A DNA stretch of 17,729 nt from assembly GCA_946887025.1 (NCBI GenBank), contig CAMPJY010000037.1, positions 1 to 17,729 of the forward strand, written 5' to 3'. The position numbers and the translations under genes are program-made. The notes under the pieces were generated by a model that saw nothing but the letters and a program-made list of their open reading frames with translations, did not search any database and was not told the DNA's origin. Within the stretch, counting starts at the first letter, position 1, and the number at the start of each line of letters is the position of its first letter. This DNA comes from an uncultured Salinimicrobium sp. Lineage in GTDB: Bacteria; Bacteroidota; Bacteroidia; Flavobacteriales; Flavobacteriaceae. Of the stretch, positions 7,975 through 14,528 are shown one piece after another.

Positions 7975-8928
7975 TCAGAGGATAAGGTATGCAAGGTAAG
8001 CTATATAGCCGAGAACGAAGATTAACCCCTCCCAGCGTTCGATCCTTCTTCCCTTACCAGTAAACAGAAAAATGAAAAGGAGAAGTCCCACAAAAATATT
8101 TACGAAAATATCCAGAAAGGCATTTTCATTCAGCACCAGGGGATTGATTGTGGTTGAGATTCCCAGGATTAAGAAAATATTGAAGATGTTGGACCCCACC
8201 ACATTACCAATGGCGATATCAACGTTCTTTTTTCTAACTGCAACAATGGAGGTGGCGAGCTCCGGAAGGGAAGTACCTATGGAAACCACCGTCAGCCCAA
8301 TCACCCTTTCAGAGAGCCCCAGGCTTTCCGCTATTTCCACGGCACTGTTAACTATAAGCCGTCCTCCTAGAACAAGCCCTCCAAGACCTAACAAAAGAAA
8401 AACAATGGCTTTTCCAGTGGAATAACTTTCAGTTTCCACATTGTCCTTGCCTAAGTCACTTTTTGAGATGGAGAGGTTGTAAACCAGGAAAATGATAAAG
8501 AACAGAAGCAGGGTAAGTCCATCTGATCTGGTTATCACATCTTCGCCGGCCCCGTCCAGGAAAACATCGGCTCCGACTATCAGGACACATACAGCAGCCA
8601 GCAGGCTCAGGGGAATTTCGATCCAGGTCGTATTGGTTTTTACGGTAAGCGGGAAGATCAGTGCAGATATACCCAAAATGCCAAGAACATTAAAAATGTT
8701 ACTTCCCATTACGTTCCCCAATACCATTTCTGAACTACCGCTTATGGAGGCAAACACGTTTACCACCAGCTCAGGAGCAGAGGTTCCAAAAGCCACTACC
8801 GTAAGTCCAATGACAATTGGTGGGATTCCGATTTTGGCGGCCAGGCTGGAGGCCGAATCCACTAATTTATCAGCCCCAAAAATAAGGACAACAAAACCGA
8901 CAAGTAGGAGGAAAAAACTCAGTAACAT
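7975..8928 (-). CDS. CaCA-family Ca2+(or K+)/Na+ antiporter, YrbG-like
   Basis: This 317-residue inner-membrane exchanger of the Ca2+/cation antiporter superfamily is close in length to E. coli YrbG (325). It has about ten hydrophobic helices and two inverted alpha repeats. The first carries GTSAPE (48-53) and GSNIFN (75-80), the second GTSLPE (218-223) and GSNIFN (245-250). E53 and E223 are the expected central cation ligands. A short polar loop (about 152-172, SKSDLGKDNVETESYSTGK) separates the two halves. The family exchanges Na+ for Ca2+, so export of Ca2+ is likely, but ion choice cannot be read from sequence. The ATG at 8928 is preceded by a plausible -7 box, and the gene leads a unit with the M16 protease. 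Confidence 0.93.
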   Translation of the reverse strand: MLLSFFLLLVGFVVLIFGADKLVDSASSLAAKIGIPPIVIGLTVVAFGTSAPELVVNVFASISGSSEMVLGNVMGSNIFNVLGILGISALIFPLTVKTNTTWIEIPLSLLAAVCVLIVGADVFLDGAGEDVITRSDGLTLLLFFIIFLVYNLSISKSDLGKDNVETESYSTGKAIVFLLLGLGGLVLGGRLIVNSAVEIAESLGLSERVIGLTVVSIGTSLPELATSIVAVRKKNVDIAIGNVVGSNIFNIFLILGISTTINPLVLNENAFLDIFVNIFVGLLLFIFLFTGKGRRIERWEGLIFVLGYIAYLAYLIL

Positions 8929-8948
8929 GTAATTGGTTTTAAGGAGTG

Positions 8949-8956
8949 TAAATATA
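8949..8956 (-). promoter_or_regulatory. Probable -7 box for the antiporter-protease unit
   Basis: On the minus strand this reads TATATTTA, one base from TAnnTTTG. It ends 20 nt before the ATG at 8928, which would give a leader of roughly 15 nt. No clear -33 element is seen. Confidence 0.45.
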
Positions 8957-8987
8957 CAATATAAGACGGGAATCAGGCACTAAAAAT

Positions 8988-9037
8988 CTTCAGTTAATTC
9001 CCCCTGAAGCAGCAGCTTTAAAGGGTCTTCGGGAATT
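8988..9037. repeat. Alternative inverted repeats in the divergent antiporter/bshC region
   Basis: AATTCCC (8996-9002) pairs with GGGAATT (9031-9037), and GAAG (9006-9009) extends the stem with CTTC (9027-9030) after a 3-nt bulge. An overlapping hairpin, CTTCAG (8988-8993) with CTGAAG (9004-9009), would compete with it. The region lies between two divergent promoters and upstream of bshC, so a binding site for a shared regulator is possible. No transcript from either predicted promoter would include it. Confidence 0.4.
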
Positions 9038-9070
9038 TTCACAGGCTTCTCCCACAAATTTTAAATTCGG

Positions 9071-9078
9071 TATCTTTA
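9071..9078 (+). promoter_or_regulatory. Probable -7 box for bshC
   Basis: TATCTTTA differs from TAnnTTTG at the last base only and ends 19 nt before the bshC ATG, giving a leader of about 15 nt. No clear -33 TTG is present at the usual spacing. Confidence 0.5.
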
Positions 9079-9097
9079 CGCTTTTCAAACCATACCT

Positions 9098-10705
9098 ATG
9101 CCTTCAGACTGTATTTCGTATTCCGAGACGAATTATTTTTCAGACCTGATCCTTGATTATCTGGCTCAAAAAGAGGAATTAAAAGCTTTTTACGATCGCT
9201 TTCCCTCCCGGAAAAATTTTGGCCTTCAGCTTTATGACAAGAAGGAGAATTTTCCTGTTCCCATCAGGAAAGACCTGGTGACCACCCTCCAAAGGCAATA
9301 CCAGGGCCTGGAGATTTCAGAGGGGACCCGGGAAAATATTGAGCTGCTTTTAAGGGAAAATACCTTCACCATCACCACCGGACACCAGTTGAACCTTTTT
9401 ACGGGGCCCTTATATTTCCTTTATAAGATCCTTTCCACGATCAATCTCACCAAAGAGCTGAAATCGGCTTATCCATATTTTAATTTTGTGCCGGTTTACT
9501 GGATGGCTACAGAGGATCATGATTTCGAGGAGATCAATTACTTCAGTCTGCATGGGAAAAAATTCCAGTGGAATCCCGGAAAGAATTCCAGGACAGGAGG
9601 CGCGGTAGGAGAATTGCCCACGGAAGGTCTCGAAGAAGTATATGCCCTTTTTGCCGCAGAGATCGGTGGCGGAAGACTGGCGGAAAAATTGAAGGGCCTC
9701 TTCGAAACTGCCTACCTGAAACACGATAACCTGGCAGCTGCCACAAGATTTTTGGCGAATGAACTCTTCAGGGAAGAAGGCCTTGTCATTTTGGATGCCA
9801 ATGATCGGGAATTAAAAAAGCATTTTATTCCCTATATGGAGCGGGAATTTGGGGAGAAATTATCCTATAATACCACCCTGCCAAAAGTCAGGGCCTTGAA
9901 AGAACTCGGATACAACATCCAGGTAAATCCAAGGGAGATCAATCTTTTTTATCTACAGGAGGGCCCACGAGAGCGCATTGTGGAAATGGAGGAAGGCTTT
10001 GCGGCGGTGGACACCAACATTTCATGGAGCAGGGAAGAACTGCTGGAGGAACTTCGGCGCGAGCCACAGAGGTTCAGCCCTAATGTTGTCATGCGACCGC
10101 TTTACCAGGAGGTGATCCTGCCCAACCTCTGTTATATCGGGGGAGGAGGGGAACTGGCATACTGGTTTGAACTGAAGGATTACTTCAAAGCAGTTGAAAT
10201 ACCCTTTCCAATTCTGCTGCTCCGCAATTCAGCGCTGATCCAGACTGTGAAACAGGATAAGAAGAGGCAGAAGCTGAATATTTCCTGCAAGGAACTTTTC
10301 AAGAAGCAGCACGAGCTGATTAATAAGAAAGTACGGCAGATCTCCAATATAGATATTGACCTTTCCCCGCAAAGACAGCATCTGCAGCAGCAGTTCGAGA
10401 ACCTTTACGAATTGGCAGAAAAGACAGACAAATCTTTTCTGGGAGCAGTCAAGGCGCAGGAGGTAAAGCAGCTCCGGGGGCTGGAGAAGCTGGAGGCACG
10501 GCTTCTGAAGGCCCAGAAACGGAAGCTGGAGGATGAGGTGAAGCGGATCACCCAGCTGCAGAATGAGTTGTTTCCAAACAAAAGTCTGCAGGAGCGGCAG
10601 GTGAATTTCTCTGAATTCTATCTGGATTTCGGGGACGAGCTGCTGGAGGTACTGAAACAGGATCTGAAACCGCTGGATCTGGAATTTAATATTTTTTCAT
10701 TGTGA
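9098..10705 (+). CDS. bshC: Bacillithiol biosynthesis cysteine-adding enzyme BshC
   Basis: BshC is the putative cytoplasmic ligase for the last step of bacillithiol synthesis, adding cysteine to glucosaminyl-malate. Length (535 residues) matches B. subtilis BshC (about 539). Family motifs are clear: TTGHQLNLFTGPLYFLYK (93-110), PVYWMATEDHDFEEIN (132-147), and a later conserved block around RPLYQEVILPNLCYIGGGGE (about 333-352). The last quarter (about 410-505) is rich in Lys, Glu, Gln and Leu and should form the long coiled coil that mediates dimerisation. The ATG at 9098 follows a -7 box at a suitable distance. The genes for the earlier steps (bshA, bshB) are not in the window. A PLP-dependent decarboxylase gene overlaps or immediately follows its stop codon, so the two are co-transcribed and probably translationally coupled. 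Confidence 0.96.
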   Translation: MPSDCISYSETNYFSDLILDYLAQKEELKAFYDRFPSRKNFGLQLYDKKENFPVPIRKDLVTTLQRQYQGLEISEGTRENIELLLRENTFTITTGHQLNLFTGPLYFLYKILSTINLTKELKSAYPYFNFVPVYWMATEDHDFEEINYFSLHGKKFQWNPGKNSRTGGAVGELPTEGLEEVYALFAAEIGGGRLAEKLKGLFETAYLKHDNLAAATRFLANELFREEGLVILDANDRELKKHFIPYMEREFGEKLSYNTTLPKVRALKELGYNIQVNPREINLFYLQEGPRERIVEMEEGFAAVDTNISWSREELLEELRREPQRFSPNVVMRPLYQEVILPNLCYIGGGGELAYWFELKDYFKAVEIPFPILLLRNSALIQTVKQDKKRQKLNISCKELFKKQHELINKKVRQISNIDIDLSPQRQHLQQQFENLYELAEKTDKSFLGAVKAQEVKQLRGLEKLEARLLKAQKRKLEDEVKRITQLQNELFPNKSLQERQVNFSEFYLDFGDELLEVLKQDLKPLDLEFNIFSL

Positions 10706-12087
10706 ACAAGATGCATAAAATAGACATCGGGCTGGTGGAAATGACCCTCGATGTAATGAAATATACGATTGACAGAATCTCCAACATCACCCCTGAGCTG
10801 GGAGCTCCCAAAAAGGAGGAGGAGCTTTTCCAGCTGATAGGGGAGACAGTAACTCCCAAGGGAATCGGCGGGGAAGTGGCTTTTAAGATGTTCCGGGACA
10901 TTCTGGTAAAGGCTACCGTACCCATCGATCATCCCCGCCACCTGGCCTTTGTCCCCGCCGCGCCTACCAGGGCTGCCATCATGTTTGACCTGGTGACCTC
11001 GGCGTCCAGTATTCATGGTGCTTATTGGATGGAAGGGGCAGGAGGTATTTTCTGCGAAAACCAGGCGATGAAGTGGCTGGTTTTCCTCACCGGAATGCCT
11101 GAGGGGGCCTTCGGGGTTTTTACAAGTGGGGGGACCTCCGCCAATCTATCTGCCATGGTGACCGCTAGAGAAGCCTGGAGAGCGAGAAGCACAGATCATA
11201 TCGGGATCAAATCCCTGCTGCTGACTTCCGACGGAGCGCATTCTTCGGTACAGGCAATGGCCCGGGTCATGGATGCCGATGTGGTGATGATAGATTGCCC
11301 TAACGAGAACCTGCGTGGCAGCTGCCTTCAAAGAGCTATTGATGAGCTTGGGGAAAAAGACCGGAAACGGTTATTTGCAGTGGTGGCCACAGGGGGAACC
11401 ACCAATGCGGGGATTATAGATGAACTGGATACCATCGCTGAGGTCTGTAAAAAGGAAAATGTCTGGTTTCACGTGGACGCAGCTTACGGAGGGGGCGCTT
11501 TGGCAGCTCCTTCCGTGCGCCATCTTTTCAAGGGAATAGAGGAGGCAGACAGCATCACCATTGATCCTCATAAATGGCTGTTTTCTCCATATGACTGTGG
11601 GGCGGTCATCTATAAGAATATGGAACTCGCCAGGAATGCTCATTCCCAGAAAGGTGCCTACCTCGAGATCTTCAAGGATGAAGGCGCTCAGGGATTCAAT
11701 CCTGCCGATTATCAGATCCAGCTTACCAGGAGGGTTCGGGGAATGCCGCTTTGGTTCTCCCTGGCCATGCATGGGACAGATAAGTATTCGGAATCCATCG
11801 AGCGCGGCATAGAACTGGCAAAGATAGCTGCAGAAAAGATTGTAGAACTGGATCACGTAGAACTAATAAGACCGGCCAGTTTATCAGTGGTCCTATTTAG
11901 GAGAAAGGGCTGGAGTCCTGAGGACTACAGGGACTGGACCTACAGGAACCATAAAAATGGGCTGGCATTGGTGACTCCTACCAAGTGGAGGGCCGGAGCC
12001 GAGTATGAAACTATTTCGCGTTTCTGCTTTATCAATCCTGAGACTACTGAGAAGGATATTGATGTTATCCTAGAGTCGATGCTGTAA
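10702..12087 (+). CDS. PLP-dependent group II amino-acid decarboxylase family protein
   Basis: This 461-residue fold-type I PLP enzyme is related to aromatic-L-amino-acid, glutamate and diaminobutyrate decarboxylases. Key residues in GTG-start numbering are H180 in SDGAHSSV (stacks on the PLP ring), D259 in HVDAAYGG (binds the pyridine nitrogen), K291 in IDPHKWLF (Schiff-base lysine) and a possible catalytic-loop tyrosine, Y320. SGGTSANL (142-149) is the expected phosphate-binding turn. It is likely cytoplasmic, releasing CO2 from an amino acid to give an amine, but the substrate is not determined by what I can see. The GTG at 10702 overlaps the bshC stop by 4 nt (GTGA), which would couple translation; the ATG at 10711 is an equally plausible start and removes three residues. 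No link of this family to bacillithiol synthesis is known to me. Confidence 0.88.
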   Translation: MNKMHKIDIGLVEMTLDVMKYTIDRISNITPELGAPKKEEELFQLIGETVTPKGIGGEVAFKMFRDILVKATVPIDHPRHLAFVPAAPTRAAIMFDLVTSASSIHGAYWMEGAGGIFCENQAMKWLVFLTGMPEGAFGVFTSGGTSANLSAMVTAREAWRARSTDHIGIKSLLLTSDGAHSSVQAMARVMDADVVMIDCPNENLRGSCLQRAIDELGEKDRKRLFAVVATGGTTNAGIIDELDTIAEVCKKENVWFHVDAAYGGGALAAPSVRHLFKGIEEADSITIDPHKWLFSPYDCGAVIYKNMELARNAHSQKGAYLEIFKDEGAQGFNPADYQIQLTRRVRGMPLWFSLAMHGTDKYSESIERGIELAKIAAEKIVELDHVELIRPASLSVVLFRRKGWSPEDYRDWTYRNHKNGLALVTPTKWRAGAEYETISRFCFINPETTEKDIDVILESML

Positions 12088-12102
12088 GGAACTTATTTTT
12101 TG

Positions 12103-12179
12103 CACGCGAAGGACGCTAAGGTTACGCAGAAGCGCAGTTTATTCTGCGTCCTCCGCGTAACCTCCGCGTCCTCCGCGTG
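12103..12179. repeat. Long GC-rich imperfect palindrome at a convergent junction
   Basis: The left arm (12103-12137) and right arm (12144-12179) are near-complementary over about 35 bases around the 6-nt loop TTTATT. The right arm contains three copies of CCTCCGCGT (12150-12158, 12161-12169, 12170-12178), and the left arm holds degenerate versions of its complement. Most mismatches are A opposite C on the + transcript, which become G-U pairs on the minus transcript, so the hairpin is stronger for the minus-strand gene. Neither strand has a T tract after the hairpin; a T run instead precedes it on the + strand at about 12095-12101. It probably separates the two convergent units, or is a dispersed REP-like element. 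It differs clearly in base composition from its surroundings. Confidence 0.8.
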
Positions 12180-12183
12180 AACC

Positions 12184-12912
12184 CTAATCCTCCACCTCAT
12201 ACTCCAGCCTCACGGTAATGGAAGCCGTCTTCTTTTTGTCAGCAGTGTTATAGGCCCCGCCCCAGCTGTAATCTTCGCCGCTATTTTGGCCGGTGATCTG
12301 GAATACTCCGAGGCTGGCATTCTTCAGCTCTCCCAGATTTCCACCGCTGTTGGTGGCAATATTCTCAGCCCGCAATCTCGCGTCTTCGGTGGCTTCGGAG
12401 ATCATCTCAATCTTGAGGTCGGATAATTTGGTATAATAATAACGCGGTGGGGCAGAGGTGAACTGTACTCCCCGGTTGAGAAGTTCAGTAATCTCCCGGG
12501 ACATACTCTCTATCAGCTCTACATCTGTTGATTCGATCTTTACAGACTGGACCAGCTGGTAACCTTTGAAAATGGTGCCGGTGAAGTTCCCATTCTGGTA
12601 CTGGCTCTCTTGCAATTCCGTTGTCTGCACAGAATTGAAGACGATGTTTTCCTCCTGGATACCCTTTTCAACCAGATAGTTTTTGACCGCCTCCTTGTCA
12701 GCATTCAGTTCCCTGTAGGCCTGCTCCAGGTTGGGGCTGGTTCTGGTAAAGCTCCCTTCCCAAACAATCAGGTCAGAGGTGAAATCCTGGTAACCTGATC
12801 CTGTCACCTGGATCACCCCCTGCGGATTGGCGCGTCGGACATAGGAATTGCCTAAAAAATAGGCAGCCAGGACTATTGCAATTGAGAAAATAATTGCGGT
12901 AAAATATTTCAT
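12184..12912 (-). CDS. SIMPL (DUF541) domain protein, membrane-anchored
   Basis: This 242-residue protein has one N-terminal hydrophobic segment (about residues 3-21, FTAIIFSIAIVLAAYFLG), then a SIMPL domain from about residue 32 to the end. The segment has no obvious cleavage site, so it is most likely an anchor with the domain in the periplasm. Family features are the starting VIQVTGSG block, the alternating strand/helix pattern, NIVFNSVQTTE, the ATEDARLRAENIA helix and the closing SITVRLEYEV strand. Length is as in E. coli YggE (246) and Brucella BP26. The biochemical role of the family is unclear; oxidative-stress and envelope links are reported for YggE. The gene is transcribed alone, convergent with the decarboxylase gene and divergent from guaA. 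A candidate -7 box lies 17 nt before the ATG. Confidence 0.9.
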   Translation of the reverse strand: MKYFTAIIFSIAIVLAAYFLGNSYVRRANPQGVIQVTGSGYQDFTSDLIVWEGSFTRTSPNLEQAYRELNADKEAVKNYLVEKGIQEENIVFNSVQTTELQESQYQNGNFTGTIFKGYQLVQSVKIESTDVELIESMSREITELLNRGVQFTSAPPRYYYTKLSDLKIEMISEATEDARLRAENIATNSGGNLGELKNASLGVFQITGQNSGEDYSWGGAYNTADKKKTASITVRLEYEVED

Positions 12913-12929
12913 GATGCCAGTGTTTTGTT

Positions 12930-12937
12930 TAAAAGTA
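12930..12937 (-). promoter_or_regulatory. Probable -7 box for the SIMPL gene
   Basis: On the minus strand this reads TACTTTTA, one base from TAnnTTTG, 17 nt before the ATG at 12912. The presumed leader is about 12 nt. A TTTG at 12971-12974 (minus strand) is too far away to be a standard -33 box. Confidence 0.45.
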
Positions 12938-12978
12938 GAAAATAATACGTTGCTTCGGGAAAATATGCCTCAAATTCT

Positions 12979-12986
12979 TACTTTTG
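12979..12986 (+). promoter_or_regulatory. -7 promoter box almost abutting the guaA start codon
   Basis: TACTTTTG is a perfect match to TAnnTTTG and ends 3 nt before the ATG at 12990. Since this box is normally centred near -7, transcription would begin at or within a few bases of the ATG. The nearest upstream TTG (12950-12952) is 26 bp away, too far for a normal -33 element. No second TAnnTTTG is seen in the 77-bp divergent gap. Confidence 0.45.
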
Positions 12987-12989
12987 TCT

Positions 12990-14519
12990 ATGCAAAATAA
13001 CGTACTCATTTTAGACTTCGGTTCGCAGTATACCCAACTAATTGCGAGAAGAGTTCGGGAACTCAACATCTACTGCGAAATACATCCCTACAACAATTTA
13101 CCGGAAGACATCAGAAAGTTCAAGGCGGTCATTCTATCAGGAAGCCCCTTTTCCGTACGGGCTGAAGATGCCCCACATCCTGATCTTTCACAGATCAGGA
13201 AGAAGGTACCCCTTCTGGCGGTCTGTTACGGGGCACAATATCTCGCCCATTTCGGTGGAGGTAAGGTGAAAGCCTCGGAGATCCGCGAATATGGAAGGGC
13301 AAATCTTTCCGTGATTAAGGATGAGGAAGCCCTGTTCGCAGGGATTGCAGAGAATTCCCAGGTCTGGATGAGTCATAGCGATACCATCAAGGAGCTTCCC
13401 GAGAATGGGGTGCGGCTTGCAAGTACTCCGGATGTGCTGAACGCCGCCTACAGGATAGAGGGAGAGGAAACCTTTGGGATTCAGTTCCACCCGGAAGTCT
13501 ACCACTCGAGCGACGGAAAACAGCTGCTGGAGAATTTCCTGGTGAGGATTGCAAAAGTAGAACAGGAATGGACTCCCGAAGCTTTCGTCGAGCTTACGGT
13601 ATCAGAGCTGAAAGAGCGGATCGGGAATGAGAAAGTGGTGCTGGGCCTCAGCGGGGGAGTTGATTCGACGGTAGCGGCGGTGCTGTTGCACAAGGCAATT
13701 GGCAAAAACCTCTACTGTATCTTCGTGAACAACGGATTATTGCGCAAAAACGAATTCGAAAATGTACTTGACCAGTACAAGCACATGGGCCTCAATGTAA
13801 AGGGGGTTGATGCTTCGGCACGTTTTTTGGACGCCCTGGCTGGTATATCCGATCCTGAAGGAAAACGCAAGGCAATCGGGAAAACGTTCATTGAAGTCTT
13901 TGATGATGAAGCACATCTCCTCACAGGGGTAAAATATCTCGCCCAGGGGACCATTTATCCTGACGTCATAGAATCTATTTCGGTCAATGGCCCCTCTGCA
14001 ACCATCAAATCACACCACAATGTAGGGGGACTCCCGGATTTCATGAAACTGGAGATCGTGGAACCCCTGAGAATGCTGTTTAAAGATGAGGTGAGAAGAG
14101 TAGGGGCAGAGCTGGAGATAGACAAGGAGCTTCTGGGAAGGCATCCCTTCCCCGGACCTGGACTGGCAATCAGAATCCTCGGAGATATTACAGCTGAAAA
14201 AGTAAGGGTATTACAGGAGGTGGACGCCATTTTTATAAATGGGCTGAAGGAATGGATGCTGTACGACAAGGTATGGCAGGCGGGCGCTATTCTGCTTCCG
14301 GTGAGTTCCGTAGGGGTAATGGGCGATGAAAGGACTTACGAGAAAGTAGTTGCCCTGAGGGCCGTGGAATCCACCGATGGAATGACGGCTGACTGGGTAA
14401 ACCTGCCTTACGATTTCCTGCAAAAGACTTCCAACACAATAATTAACAGGGTGAAGGGCGTTAACAGAGTTGTATATGATATCAGCTCCAAACCGCCCGC
14501 CACTATTGAGTGGGAATAA
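12990..14519 (+). CDS. guaA: GMP synthase (glutamine-hydrolysing)
   Basis: GuaA converts XMP, ATP and glutamine to GMP in the cytoplasm, the last step of guanine nucleotide synthesis. With the ATG at 12990 the protein has 509 residues, the usual length. A TTG two codons upstream (12984) is in frame but lies inside the -7 box and would add only two residues, so it was not chosen. The class I glutamine amidotransferase domain (1 to about 190) has nucleophile C79 in AVCYGAQ and the H167/E169 pair in QFHPEV. The ATP pyrophosphatase domain has its P-loop SGGVDS at 221-226. The C-terminal dimerisation domain carries [14 protein letters not shown] and ends in [10 protein letters not shown], the normal GuaA terminus. 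It leads an operon with the LysM/PBP1 gene (9-bp gap) and the OsmC gene. Confidence 0.98.
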   Translation: MQNNVLILDFGSQYTQLIARRVRELNIYCEIHPYNNLPEDIRKFKAVILSGSPFSVRAEDAPHPDLSQIRKKVPLLAVCYGAQYLAHFGGGKVKASEIREYGRANLSVIKDEEALFAGIAENSQVWMSHSDTIKELPENGVRLASTPDVLNAAYRIEGEETFGIQFHPEVYHSSDGKQLLENFLVRIAKVEQEWTPEAFVELTVSELKERIGNEKVVLGLSGGVDSTVAAVLLHKAIGKNLYCIFVNNGLLRKNEFENVLDQYKHMGLNVKGVDASARFLDALAGISDPEGKRKAIGKTFIEVFDDEAHLLTGVKYLAQGTIYPDVIESISVNGPSATIKSHHNVGGLPDFMKLEIVEPLRMLFKDEVRRVGAELEIDKELLGRHPFPGPGLAIRILGDITAEKVRVLQEVDAIFINGLKEWMLYDKVWQAGAILLPVSSVGVMGDERTYEKVVALRAVESTDGMTADWVNLPYDFLQKTSNTIINRVKGVNRVVYDISSKPPATIEWE

Positions 14520-14528
14520 AAACTAAAT

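Noticed and set aside
8072..8932. Long + strand frames opposite the antiporter gene (8072-8425 and 8492-8932)
   Set aside because: They are mirror frames of the antiporter, rich in Ser, Thr and Pro as expected from the complement of hydrophobic codons, without family motifs.
11371..11856. 161-codon minus-strand frame inside the decarboxylase gene
   Set aside because: It lies wholly opposite conserved catalytic sequence of the PLP enzyme and has no recognisable domain.
12150..12178. CRISPR-like array from the repeated CCTCCGCGT units
   Set aside because: Units are 9 nt, spaced by 0-2 nt, with no spacers and no cas genes in the window.
12103..12179. Calling the long palindrome a standard intrinsic terminator
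   Set aside because: No T tract follows the stem on either strand; the T run is on the 5' side for the + transcript.
12984..12986. TTG as the start codon of guaA
   Set aside because: It lies within the -7 box and adds only two residues; the ATG at 12990 gives the normal GuaA N-terminus.
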